In this document: one piece after another, positions 16,477 to 24,205 of the stretch | How the letters are laid out: every line of letters begins with the position of its first letter | How positions within the stretch are numbered: the stretch's first letter is position 1 | Origin: Phycisphaerae bacterium | GTDB taxonomy: Bacteria > Planctomycetota > Phycisphaerae > UBA1845 > UTPLA1 | DNA length: 26,912 nt | Direction: 5' to 3' | NCBI GenBank assembly: GCA_029259995.1 | Contig: JAJDEC010000386.1 | Span: forward strand, 1 to 26,912 | The notes under the pieces: generated by a model | Told to the model about the DNA's origin: nothing | Seen by the model: the letters and a program-made list of their open reading frames with translations, nothing else | Databases searched by the model: none | Program-made: the position numbers and the translations under genes

Positions 16477-16854
16477 ATGTTATCTCGAAGAATGAACCGA
16501 ATCGTCGTCGTCGCTGCGCTCGCTGCGGCGGGGCTGGGCACGCTGGGTTGCAACGTGTTGAACCCAGTCGTCTGCACGCTCGAATTTCGATACGGGATCT
16601 TCGGGACTGTGGCTGACGTAAACGGTCAGTCGATTCCCGGGCTCAGCGTCACGATCACGGCGCTCAACTATTCCGAAACGGCGATTGTCTTCGACGGCAT
16701 TCAGTACGTCGGCGCCGGTGAACGGCCCGGCACCTACACGATTACCTATGAGGCGCCCGGATTCGTCACGCGAACCGTGACGGGTGTTGTCGTCAGCGGC
16801 GATGAATGCCATGTCACGTCGGTCCAGCAGAACGCGGTTCTCAACAAAGTTTGA
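16477..16854 (+). CDS. Small lipoprotein with carboxypeptidase-regulatory-like domain
   Basis: A roughly 125-residue exported lipoprotein. The N terminus has basic residues (SRRMNR), a hydrophobic core and the lipobox LGTLGC, so lipidation at that Cys is likely. The rest is a beta-sandwich-like domain: GIFGTVADVNGQSIPGLSVT, a central YVGAGERPGTYTITYEAPGF and RTVTGVVVSGDECHVTS. This order is typical of carboxypeptidase-regulatory/Cna-B-type folds that act as extracellular binding or scaffold domains. I use ATG at 16477, which has a GGGGAA purine run upstream; ATG at 16465 or 16492 are alternatives. It is separated from the membrane protein upstream by 210 bases with a weak TACAAT at 16418-16423 as a possible -10. 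No specific function can be given. Confidence 0.72.
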   Translation: MLSRRMNRIVVVAALAAAGLGTLGCNVLNPVVCTLEFRYGIFGTVADVNGQSIPGLSVTITALNYSETAIVFDGIQYVGAGERPGTYTITYEAPGFVTRTVTGVVVSGDECHVTSVQQNAVLNKV

Positions 16855-16926
16855 TTTTTCCGTCGCTCCCGTCGACAATCATCGTCTTCCGACAGCAACC
16901 ACGAGTCTTTCGCGGAGGACGATCTC

Positions 16927-17478
16927 ATGTCGATCATCAGCCCAGTCAATCTCAGGAAATGGGTCGAGGAAAACCGCCATCATCTCAAACCGCCCGTCGG
17001 CAACAAAGTCGTCTGGCAGGATGAAACGTTTATCATCATGGTCGTCGGCGGTCCGAACGCACGAAAAGACTATCACGTCAACGAGACGAGTGAATTCTTC
17101 TATCAGGTGCAGGGCGACATCACGGTCGGCATCATTCATCCGGATACGGGCAAGCCCGACGAAGTGATCATCCGCGAAGGTGAGATCTTTCTGCTTCCGC
17201 CGATGGTGCCGCATTCCCCGCGCCGCCCCGCGAATACAGTCGGCGTCGTCGTCGAGCAGACACGCACGCCTCAGATGGTCGACAAGCTTCAATTCTACAG
17301 CGACGACACGAACGAACTCGTCTACGAGGCAGAGTTCAAACTCGAAAACATCGCCGTCGATCTGAAACGGATCATGGAAGAATTCTGGGCGAACGAGGAT
17401 CTGCGCCGTTGCGCGTCAACTGGCAGCATTATTGCGCCGCCGACGGAAGCCCTTCCGCCACCGCCCGCAAAAGTATGA
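16927..17478 (+). CDS. nbaC: 3-hydroxyanthranilate 3,4-dioxygenase
   Basis: A cupin Fe(II) enzyme that opens the ring of 3-hydroxyanthranilate in the kynurenine route to quinolinate/NAD or in tryptophan breakdown. At 183 residues it has the bacterial length. The metal ligands expected from the family are His50 (KDYH), Glu56 (SEFFYQ) and His96 (VPHSPRR), and the substrate-binding Arg46, Arg99/100 and Glu110 (VVVEQTR) are present. The C-terminal rubredoxin-like iron site of the bacterial enzymes, formed by two Cys-x-x-Cys pairs, is missing: the first pair is replaced by FYSDDTN and the second by RRCASTG with one Cys left. This resembles the animal form, which lacks that site. The ATG has GGAGG eight bases upstream. 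No other kynurenine-pathway gene is in the window. Confidence 0.9.
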   Translation: MSIISPVNLRKWVEENRHHLKPPVGNKVVWQDETFIIMVVGGPNARKDYHVNETSEFFYQVQGDITVGIIHPDTGKPDEVIIREGEIFLLPPMVPHSPRRPANTVGVVVEQTRTPQMVDKLQFYSDDTNELVYEAEFKLENIAVDLKRIMEEFWANEDLRRCASTGSIIAPPTEALPPPPAKV

Positions 17479-17547
17479 GGGCGACGTTGCACGCAACTTC
17501 TTTGATGCTGATCACGTGCTTGAACCAAACACGAAAGGAATTCCATC

Positions 17548-17841
17548 ATGAGCAAACACGTCGTCTTGCTGAAATTCACGGACAAAGGTGTTTCCAACAT
17601 CAAGGACTCGGCCGAACGCGCGCACAAGTTTGACGCCTATGCAGAGGCCAAGGGCATAAAGATTCTCAGCCAGTATTGGACGACGGGGCCCTATGACGGC
17701 GTCCTGGTGATCGAGGCGCCGGATGAAAAGACCGGCGCCGGCGCCGTGCTGCACCTCGGAAAGCTCGGAAGCGTTTCGACATGCATGCTCTCGGCGTATG
17801 ACGAAAAGGAATTCAAGGACTTGCTGGCTCGCTCGGAATGA
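17548..17841 (+). CDS. GYD domain-containing protein
   Basis: A 97-residue protein with the GYD-domain pattern: VVLLKFTDKGVSNIKDS near the start, ILSQYWTTGPYDGVLVIEAP in the middle (the GPYD turn for which the family is named) and a final helix EKEFKDLL. It belongs to a small alpha/beta ferredoxin-like fold related to dimeric alpha-beta barrels; no function is established. AAAGGA about nine bases before ATG 17548 is a good ribosome-binding site. It lies 69 bases after the 3-hydroxyanthranilate dioxygenase and 73 bases before speD, on the same strand, so the three could share a transcript. Confidence 0.85.
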   Translation: MSKHVVLLKFTDKGVSNIKDSAERAHKFDAYAEAKGIKILSQYWTTGPYDGVLVIEAPDEKTGAGAVLHLGKLGSVSTCMLSAYDEKEFKDLLARSE

Positions 17842-17914
17842 TCTCGCGTCATATCGAAGACGCCGGTTCGTTCCTTCGTCGCGTCGAATCAGGTCCGACT
17901 GCAGGAGCATCGGA

Positions 17915-18322
17915 ATGGAAGCCATCGGCACCCATTGCATGGGTGAGCTTTACGACTGCAACATTGACTTGCTGAACGATCCGGCCGTCGCCGAGAGATT
18001 CATGCGCGAAGCAACGAATCGCATGGGCGCCGATCTCCTGAAACATGTGTCGCATCAGTTCACGCCGCACGGCGTGACGGTTCTCGGTCTGCTCGCAGAA
18101 TCGCACATCTCAATCCACACGTGGCCCGAGCGCGGATATGTCGCCGTCGACGCTTTCACCTGCGGCACGCAATGCCGTCCCGTCGACGCCTGCGAATACC
18201 TCGCCAAAGCGTTCGAGGCCGAGCGGAAGGTCATCGTTGACTTCACGCGCGGCGCAGAAGATGTGACTGAGCTTCAGGCCATTGCGAATGATCGCATCAT
18301 CCTGACCGCTCAACGCCACTGA
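17915..18322 (+). CDS. speD: S-adenosylmethionine decarboxylase proenzyme (SpeD family)
   Basis: A pyruvoyl-dependent decarboxylase, normally supplying decarboxylated AdoMet for spermidine synthesis. At 135 residues it is a prokaryotic class 1b form. Self-cleavage is expected between Glu62 and Ser63 in LLAESHISIHTWPERGYVAV, with Ser63 becoming the pyruvoyl group; the catalytic His and the Cys83 in DAFTCG are present. The start at 17915 has AGGAG seven bases upstream, which rules out longer in-frame starts. No speE or other polyamine gene is nearby. Members of this family have changed substrate (arginine or ornithine) in some bacteria, so the substrate is inferred. The gene ends before a hairpin at 18330-18354. 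Confidence 0.9.
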   Translation: MEAIGTHCMGELYDCNIDLLNDPAVAERFMREATNRMGADLLKHVSHQFTPHGVTVLGLLAESHISIHTWPERGYVAVDAFTCGTQCRPVDACEYLAKAFEAERKVIVDFTRGAEDVTELQAIANDRIILTAQRH

Positions 18323-18329
18323 GCGCGGC

Positions 18330-18354
18330 GTGCCACTGCCCCTGTGGGCAGTGC
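18330..18354. repeat. Small hairpin element, GTGCCACTG/CAGTGC ends (copy 2)
   Basis: CACTGCCC at 18334-18341 and GGGCAGTG at 18346-18353 form a perfect 8-bp stem with a CTGT loop. It starts eight bases after the speD stop, in the convergent gap before the DUF1501 gene, so it may act as a bidirectional transcript end. There is no T-run. The outer bases GTGCCACTG and CAGTGC are the same as in the element at 950-977, while the inner stem pairs differ (CCC/GGG instead of GGT/ACC), showing conserved pairing. Confidence 0.6.
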
Positions 18355-18425
18355 CGATTGCGGGCAAGCGTCGAGTCACGAGACTTGACCAGATGGCATG
18401 CGGCCGCCGTGTTCACTGACGAGCT

Positions 18426-19748
18426 TCACGACTTCAGAAGCGGCAACGGCGCAAACTTGCCGTTTAATATCTTCGCGCTGTCCGCCTTCAACCATCCGTC
18501 CAGGATCGTCGCATAGACACTTCGGAAGTCTGTGTTCCATTTCAAGTCGCCGCGATCGAGATCGCCCGGCGCCATGCTGGGATGCGCTCCATGAATGCCG
18601 GCCTTTACGCCGCCACCCACGACGAACAACGGCGCCGCCGCGCCATGATCCGTGCCGCCCGATCCATTCTCAGCAACACGCCGACCAAATTCGGAGAACG
18701 TCATCAACATGACGCGATCGAGCAGGCCGTCGGTTCGCAGTCCATCCACGAATGACTTCACGCCGTCGGACAATTGCCTGATAAGGTTGTTGTGCTGATT
18801 GGCCTGGTTCGCGTGCGTGTCGAATCCGCCGAGAGAAACGTAATACACACTTGTATCCAGACCTGCACGGATCATGCGGCGCACCATTTCCAGATCGCCT
18901 TCCAGTGCGTTGCGACCGCGGCGACGTTTTCCACCGCGCCTGGCCTTGCTGCCCGTGCCCGCGGCTTTCTGAATCTCCTCGGCGCTGGCCCGTGCGTCCA
19001 TCGCCATGCGTTCGAGATATGCCAATGCTGATTTCTCATCCCGCGGCGCGTTGTCCGCGATCTTTTCCTTGCTGTGCGGCCTGTTCAATTGATGGAATGC
19101 GTCGACGCCGCTTCCGCGCGCCCCGGGGCCGCGCCACGTCAGTTCGTCCGGCGTGGAGAAGCTGACAGGACTGAATCTCTCGCCCTGCATGGCGAGTGGC
19201 ACTTCGCCGGCGATGGCAATGCCGCGCTTCGGATCGGGCCGATCATGGCCGGAACAGGTGCAGTCGAAGTAGCGACCGATCCAGCCGTTGTGCGTCGCTT
19301 CCGTCGGATCCCCCGTCGACCAGATGTCCGTCGCCACGAAGTGCGAGCGATTCGGATTCGGATAACCGACGCCCTGAACGATGGAGAGGATCCCTTCGTC
19401 ATAAAGCGACTTCAATCCTGTCGCCTCGGGATTGAGGCCGAGTTGATCGTTGACGCGAAGGACGTCTTTCTTCTTGATCCCCAGCTTCGGTCGCGCCGAG
19501 TAGTATCGATCATTCTCGAACGGGATGACCGTGTTAAGGCCGTCGTTGCCGCCGGCCATCTGCAACACGACGAGGATCTTTCCGTTCGTGCCGCCGGGAC
19601 CGTGCTTGACGAGCGGGGAATCCTTCGGATCGCCGCTCATCGCCCAGGCCGTTCGATCGAGAAACAACGGCACTGTCGCCCCCGCGGAGATCAACGTCAG
19701 GCCGCCTCTGAGGAATTCACGCCGCGTGTGAAAGATGTCGTTCGACAT
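18426..19748 (-). CDS. DUF1501 domain-containing protein (Tat-exported)
   Basis: A 440-residue protein of the DUF1501 family, which is abundant in Planctomycetota and is related to the alkaline-phosphatase/sulfatase fold. It starts with a twin-arginine signal (TRREFLRGGLTLISAGAT, cleavage expected near AWA at residue 36). Family blocks include LVVLQMAGGNDGLNTVIPFE, HNGWIGRYFD, VYYVSLGGFDTHANQ and the late LMTFSEFGRRVAENGSGGTD followed by HGAAAPLFVVGG. Residues about 245-285 are a basic Lys/Arg/Gly-rich insert. Function is unknown. It follows the DUF1800 gene by 75 bases on the same strand, the usual paired arrangement, and the two products are presumed to act together outside the cytoplasm. 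The ATG at 19748 is preceded by a weak AGGT. Confidence 0.92.
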   Translation of the reverse strand: MSNDIFHTRREFLRGGLTLISAGATVPLFLDRTAWAMSGDPKDSPLVKHGPGGTNGKILVVLQMAGGNDGLNTVIPFENDRYYSARPKLGIKKKDVLRVNDQLGLNPEATGLKSLYDEGILSIVQGVGYPNPNRSHFVATDIWSTGDPTEATHNGWIGRYFDCTCSGHDRPDPKRGIAIAGEVPLAMQGERFSPVSFSTPDELTWRGPGARGSGVDAFHQLNRPHSKEKIADNAPRDEKSALAYLERMAMDARASAEEIQKAAGTGSKARRGGKRRRGRNALEGDLEMVRRMIRAGLDTSVYYVSLGGFDTHANQANQHNNLIRQLSDGVKSFVDGLRTDGLLDRVMLMTFSEFGRRVAENGSGGTDHGAAAPLFVVGGGVKAGIHGAHPSMAPGDLDRGDLKWNTDFRSVYATILDGWLKADSAKILNGKFAPLPLLKS

Positions 19749-19823
19749 ATGTGTGTACCTGCCCAGGTTATCGTCGCACGCGGTATCGATGCGCTCGACG
19801 TATCTTCAATGCTTGTGACGCGC

Positions 19824-21392
19824 TTATGACAGTTGGTATTCCGGCATGCTTACGATCAAATGAATCATTCCGCGGATCGCATCGGCGTTCGATGCATCGC
19901 TGATGTCTTTCGTCTTGATGTGTGGTCGAATTGCATCGATAACCGTCGCACGACGATCCGGTTCGATCCGCCGTTGCAGCAGCAGCTCGATGAAATAATC
20001 CGCGAGTTCGTCTGCGGATTTCGCGCCGGACGCCCGCACGAGCGGCATTGGATCGAATGCGGGTTGCGGCGGACAGCGATCGTCTTCGCCGACTTCAATC
20101 TCTGCGACGCTCAGTACGCGCGTCGCTCGGCGCAATCGCTGTTCGCGCTGACGCCTGATACTCGCATCGTTCGTCCCTGAAATCAGCCGTCCGAGCACGT
20201 TGTATCGATTGAACAGCGTGCTGGATGTGATCCACGTCTCTCCGCCGTCCCATCCTTTCACGTTCGGCGGCTGCATCGGCGTCTGCCCCATTGCCTGGAG
20301 ACCGACGACCATGCTTTCCGTATCCATCGGAACGATCTCAAGCTGTCGCATTGTGCCGACAAGCAATTCGATCGGACTCTTGATGTGCGTGAATCGAGCG
20401 CGGGAATCGTAAAACGCATCGCTGTTGAACATGGCCGCCAGCATCGGCTTGATCTCGTAGTCGTTCTTGCGAAGCACATCGGCGAGTGCTATGACGATCT
20501 CCGAATCCGGATTCTCATACGCGAAGTAGGTCCAGAACTTTCGCGCCATGTATTCCGCTGTTGCGGGTTGCTCGAGAATGATGTCGATGATGTCGGCAGG
20601 ATCAAACTTGCCCGTCTTGCCGAGAAACGTCTTCTCACCGAAGTCGTGCTGTCGGGCGCGATAGATCGACTTCCCCGTCTTCTGATCGATGGAAATGCCG
20701 GTAAACGCACGAGCCGCTTCTTTGATATCGCGCTCCGTGTATTCGCCCTCGCCCATTGTGAAGAGTTCGAGCAGTTCGCGGGCGTAGTTTTCGTTCGGCT
20801 TGCCCTTCTTGTTCTGAAGCGTGTTCAGATAGATGATCATCGCGGGATCTTCTGTGATCGCGACCAGGAAATCGCGGAAGTTGCCGTGGGCGTGTCTGCG
20901 AAAGAGCTGGTTCTGATCGTAGAGCGCGCCGCTGCTCTTGACTTCGCGGAATCCGCTCGTGAAGTGCCCATGCCAGAACAGCACGAGCTTTTCCTGCAAC
21001 GGCCGCGGAGAACTGACCATCGTTTCGATCCACCAGCGTGTGACGCGCGCGTATTGCAGTCGGCTCGCCTGCTGAAGCGCCATCCGATGCTTCTGTCGCT
21101 CTTCGCGATCGAGACCGCGCAGTTTGCCGATCTTTCCGCGATAGCGCTCCACGCGAACCGGGATCGCCTCGTCAGGCACGCGATCGAATTCGACCAGATG
21201 GGCGACAGCCTTCGATCGTCCCAGTTTGTGGAGATAGTCGATCTGCTCCGGTGTTCCCCCGAACCCCGCACGCCGCAGCAGGTGCGCCGCGTGATGCCGC
21301 GTCCAGTCACCGCCGGCGTGGAGAGCATCGTTCTTCGCCGAGGGCGAAATCGCGAGCACCGCCGCCACGATTGCCATGGATACTAAGTTCAT
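19824..21392 (-). CDS. DUF1800 domain-containing protein
   Basis: A 522-residue exported protein of the DUF1800 family. Residues 1-19 look like a Sec signal peptide. The family's opening block is clear (RHHAAHLLRRAGFGGTPEQI), followed by KLVLFWHGHFTSGF, the ENYARELLELFTMGEGEYTE block with its AARAFTGI continuation, and FNSDAFYDSRARFTHIKSP. A later part has MQPPNVKGWDGGETWITSS. No enzymatic role is established; the genes nearly always travel with DUF1501. The ATG at 21392 has GGGGAT eight bases upstream. It is the first gene of the two-gene operon reading towards DUF1501, and is separated from the DUF2238 gene by 192 bases. Confidence 0.92.
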   Translation of the reverse strand: MNLVSMAIVAAVLAISPSAKNDALHAGGDWTRHHAAHLLRRAGFGGTPEQIDYLHKLGRSKAVAHLVEFDRVPDEAIPVRVERYRGKIGKLRGLDREERQKHRMALQQASRLQYARVTRWWIETMVSSPRPLQEKLVLFWHGHFTSGFREVKSSGALYDQNQLFRRHAHGNFRDFLVAITEDPAMIIYLNTLQNKKGKPNENYARELLELFTMGEGEYTERDIKEAARAFTGISIDQKTGKSIYRARQHDFGEKTFLGKTGKFDPADIIDIILEQPATAEYMARKFWTYFAYENPDSEIVIALADVLRKNDYEIKPMLAAMFNSDAFYDSRARFTHIKSPIELLVGTMRQLEIVPMDTESMVVGLQAMGQTPMQPPNVKGWDGGETWITSSTLFNRYNVLGRLISGTNDASIRRQREQRLRRATRVLSVAEIEVGEDDRCPPQPAFDPMPLVRASGAKSADELADYFIELLLQRRIEPDRRATVIDAIRPHIKTKDISDASNADAIRGMIHLIVSMPEYQLS

Positions 21393-21451
21393 CAGATATC
21401 CCCGTTTACGTCGGACAGATTGCCGCGTCTTGAGAAAGATATTAACAGGTC

Positions 21452-21472
21452 AAACGCCCCGATTGGGGGTTT
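21452..21472. terminator. Possible transcription terminator hairpin
   Basis: AAACGCCCC at 21452-21460 and GGGGGTTT at 21465-21472 can pair around a GATT loop with one bulged base. It lies downstream of the DUF2238 stop on the minus strand, before the DUF1800 gene, so it could end the carrier-protein operon. The T-run is short, so this is weak. Confidence 0.35.
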
Positions 21473-21584
21473 ATTGTCGAAGACCGATCCCGGGGACCGT
21501 CGGATTCCTGGCCAAATGGGACGTTGCGGGCCTTTTGTTGTCGCGAACCTGTCTCGAACGATACCGAGATGGCACGCCGGCATG

Positions 21585-22250
21585 CTAATTCATCGCCGCC
21601 ACGTCGTTCCGAATTCCCAATGCGCGATTGTGAACCTTGCTCAGCAGCAACAACGCCGCAATCGCGCCGCACATCGCCAGAAACATGTCCCACTGCGTGT
21701 CCCACACGTCGCCCTGCGTCCCCAGAAAAGCGTCCGCCGCTTCGCCGGAAATGAGCGCCACCCACCATTCGATCAGCTCATAAAATGCACTGATCCCAAG
21801 GCAAACGGCAACGACGATGAAGCTCAACCACTTACCGCGCCGAAGTGGCGACGTTCGCAGCAGGAGTTCCCGCCCAAGAATCGCCGGAAAGAATCCCTGC
21901 GCGATGTGACCGAGTCGATCGTAATGGTTCCGCGACAGATTCAGCGCTTCGCTCACCCAGTTGCCGATCGGTACCAGCGCATACGTGTACTTCCCCCCGA
22001 CACACAGGATGATCGCATGCAGCGCGATGCAGAGGCAGGCCAGCCACGTCAGCGGAAATCGTCGCCACGTCGCGCCGAGCACGACGTAGGCCACAAGCAC
22101 CGGCGCAATCTCGAGAAACCACGTCAATCGATCGTAGGGTCTGATGCCTGACCAGATGAGAACGACTGCGACAATCAATGCGAGCGCCAGTACCAATCGC
22201 GACCGTCGATCAATCGCGAATCTCCCCGAAGTCTTGGAAATCTCATTCAT
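21585..22250 (-). CDS. DUF2238 (YjdF-like) membrane protein
   Basis: A 221-residue polytopic membrane protein with six or so hydrophobic segments. Family landmarks of DUF2238 are present: GGKYTYALVPIGNW in the second third, NHYDRLGHIAQGFFPAILGRE, ISAFYELIEWWVAL and GTQGDVWDTQWDMFLAMCGA near the end. The conserved acidic and histidine residues in these membrane-embedded motifs suggest a catalytic or transport role, but none is known. Its ATG at 22250 overlaps the stop of the adenylation gene (ATGA), so the start is well fixed and the two are translationally coupled. This links it to the carrier-protein pathway upstream, though the link is by position only. Confidence 0.88.
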   Translation of the reverse strand: MNEISKTSGRFAIDRRSRLVLALALIVAVVLIWSGIRPYDRLTWFLEIAPVLVAYVVLGATWRRFPLTWLACLCIALHAIILCVGGKYTYALVPIGNWVSEALNLSRNHYDRLGHIAQGFFPAILGRELLLRTSPLRRGKWLSFIVVAVCLGISAFYELIEWWVALISGEAADAFLGTQGDVWDTQWDMFLAMCGAIAALLLLSKVHNRALGIRNDVAAMN

Positions 22251-23821
22251 TCCGACGCCGCCAATGCTCGCAGATCCACTTTGCCGCGATCCGTCTGCGG
22301 TAGCGCGTCGCGAATGTCCCATTCGTCCGGGATCATGTACGCGGGAACGTTTGCGCGACAATGCGCGATCAGGTCCGCCTGTGTCGCCGTCGCGCCGTCC
22401 CGGAAGACGACACACGCTCGCAGCCGATTCCCAAATATCGGATCCGGGATCGCGATGACCGCCGCTTCGCGAATGGACGGATGCCCGAACAAGGCCGTCT
22501 CGATCTCGCCGGGCTCAATGCGATGACCTCGGCATTTGACCATGCGATCGATCCGACCTTCGAACATCAGTTCGCCGTCGTCACGCCGCCGAACACGATC
22601 GCCCGTGCGATAGGCGAGGCCAACTCCGTTGAGCGCCGGCACGAGCCGCTCGCGCGTCAGATCCGCGTCGTTGGCGTATCCCGTCGTGAGCGTCGGACCG
22701 GCGACCAGCAGTTCTCCGGATCCCTCGACGCCGACTTCGAGCCCATCCGGGCCCACGATCCAGACTCGCGTCTCGCTGATCGGTCGTCCGATCGGCAGGG
22801 GAGATTCAGCGAGTGCATCCTTATTGTTGACAGAATAATACGTACATACATTTGTCTCGGTTGGACCGTACAGATTCGTCCAAGTCGCATGAGACAGCAT
22901 CGCCATGAGCGACTTCAGCGCCGGCATCGGCATGACTTCGCCGGCGAAGATGACGTGTCGCAGGGCGGACAGATCGTGTTCCGGCAGTTGCCCGCGAAGC
23001 TGCATCATCACGAGCGCCGATGGCACGGAATACCAGACGCTGATTCGCTCCTGGGCGACGAACGTCGCGAGTTGATACGGGAACATCCTCACGCGCTCGG
23101 GCACTGGGCACATCGTCGCCCCGGTTCTGACAGCACTGAAAATATCGAATGTGGAAAGATCGAAGTTGTAGGGCGCGTGATTCGCAACGCGATCCGAGGG
23201 CGTCAGCCCAAAGTAATCCGCGCCCCACTTGGAAAAATGATCCAGGCTGAGCGTCGTGATCTCGACGCCCTTCGGGCGTCCCGTTGATCCGGATGTAAAC
23301 AGCAGATTCGCGATGCCGCGTTCGGGCGCGGGGATGACGCCGTTGATGCGCGGCGCATCGATCGACGCCTCGATCGTCACGGCGTCGGAGTCCGCCGCTT
23401 GGGAAACAAACGTTGCTCGCATGATCGACGCGATCTCCGTTGCCGGCAGCTTCGAACCGGTCCAGATCGCAATCCCCGCGTCCTCGCAGACAGCCATGAT
23501 CCGATCCGTGGGCCAGGCCGGATCAATCGGAACATACGCTGCCCCGGTTCGCGCGATCGCAAACAGTGCGACCAGTGCATCTATCGATTTCGTGAACGCA
23601 TGCGCGACACGCGCGCCAGGTTGCGCGCCGGCCGCGCGCAGCGTAGTCGCCATTCGTTCTGCGCGCTCGATCAGTTGGTTGTAACGGAGTGTTCCGCCCT
23701 GAAAGTCGACGGCGACGCCGTCGCCATGGGCGCGCGCTGCGTCAACGAGGAGCACGAAAATGTTCGATATACTGCTCACGATGGGCGTTTGCAAAGCGCG
23801 ATCGGGGCTACTGATGCTCAC
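22247..23821 (-). CDS. Stand-alone amino-acid adenylation enzyme (DltA-like AMP-ligase)
   Basis: A 524-residue enzyme of the adenylate-forming superfamily, expected to activate a small acid with ATP and load it onto a carrier protein. Core motifs: A3 LLFTSGSTGRPKGVE (173-187), A5 NLYGPTETNVC, A7 YRTGDRVR, A8 GRIDRMVKCRGHRIEPGEIE and the A10 lysine Lys514 in RGKVD. In the substrate pocket, Asp221 (FDLSTFD) matches the Asp that binds the amino group of amino-acid substrates, so an amino acid is likely. The stretches FDLSTFDIF, SVWYSVPSA and IFAGEVMP resemble DltA (D-alanine ligase), but the position that in DltA is the chirality-sensing Cys (FCGEV) is Ala293. There is no condensation domain. 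The GTG at 23821 overlaps the carrier-protein gene by 14 bases; the gene is coupled to DUF2238 by ATGA. Confidence 0.86.
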   Translation of the reverse strand: MSISSPDRALQTPIVSSISNIFVLLVDAARAHGDGVAVDFQGGTLRYNQLIERAERMATTLRAAGAQPGARVAHAFTKSIDALVALFAIARTGAAYVPIDPAWPTDRIMAVCEDAGIAIWTGSKLPATEIASIMRATFVSQAADSDAVTIEASIDAPRINGVIPAPERGIANLLFTSGSTGRPKGVEITTLSLDHFSKWGADYFGLTPSDRVANHAPYNFDLSTFDIFSAVRTGATMCPVPERVRMFPYQLATFVAQERISVWYSVPSALVMMQLRGQLPEHDLSALRHVIFAGEVMPMPALKSLMAMLSHATWTNLYGPTETNVCTYYSVNNKDALAESPLPIGRPISETRVWIVGPDGLEVGVEGSGELLVAGPTLTTGYANDADLTRERLVPALNGVGLAYRTGDRVRRRDDGELMFEGRIDRMVKCRGHRIEPGEIETALFGHPSIREAAVIAIPDPIFGNRLRACVVFRDGATATQADLIAHCRANVPAYMIPDEWDIRDALPQTDRGKVDLRALAASE

Positions 23822-24047
23822 CGATCCAGTCCATGATGGCGTCGATCGACTCGACGCGCTCCGGCGTCATTTCGTGGTCAGGAAGATTCACGCCGATCGA
23901 CTGCTCCACGAATACCAGCAATTGCATCAGGCGTAATGAGTCGAGACCGAGATTGAAGAGATCCACGCTGTCTGCGGGGCGCGCATCGGCCGGCGTCGGT
24001 AACAGCGTACCGAAGACGTGCTCGCGAACTTTTTCTCGATCCTTCAT
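23808..24047 (-). CDS. Acyl/peptidyl carrier protein
   Basis: A 79-residue helical carrier protein. The phosphopantetheine site is in LGLDSLRLMQLLVFVE (Ser37 from the chosen start), followed by the helix-III region TPERVESIDAIMDWI. The surrounding sequence is closer to stand-alone DltC-like and secondary-metabolite carriers than to the fatty-acid AcpP, which has a DSLD motif. I use ATG 24047; a TTG at 24056 in frame is possible. It is the first gene of a three-gene operon and its stop lies inside the start of the adenylation gene (14-base overlap), which strongly suggests that the adenylation enzyme loads this carrier. No phosphopantetheinyl transferase gene is in the window. Confidence 0.88.
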   Translation of the reverse strand: MKDREKVREHVFGTLLPTPADARPADSVDLFNLGLDSLRLMQLLVFVEQSIGVNLPDHEMTPERVESIDAIMDWIGEHQ

Positions 24048-24205
24048 TTTGTTCAACTCAAGCCAGGAATCTGACCGCTAATCTAGTCGGCCCCATAAGA
24101 TGATTCAATATCACAATTCGCCGCCCCATCGCATGGTGTCGGAGAATCGGCAATGCTAAAGTGTAATGCACTTCGACACACCAGGGATTCATTGAACACA
24201 GATGG

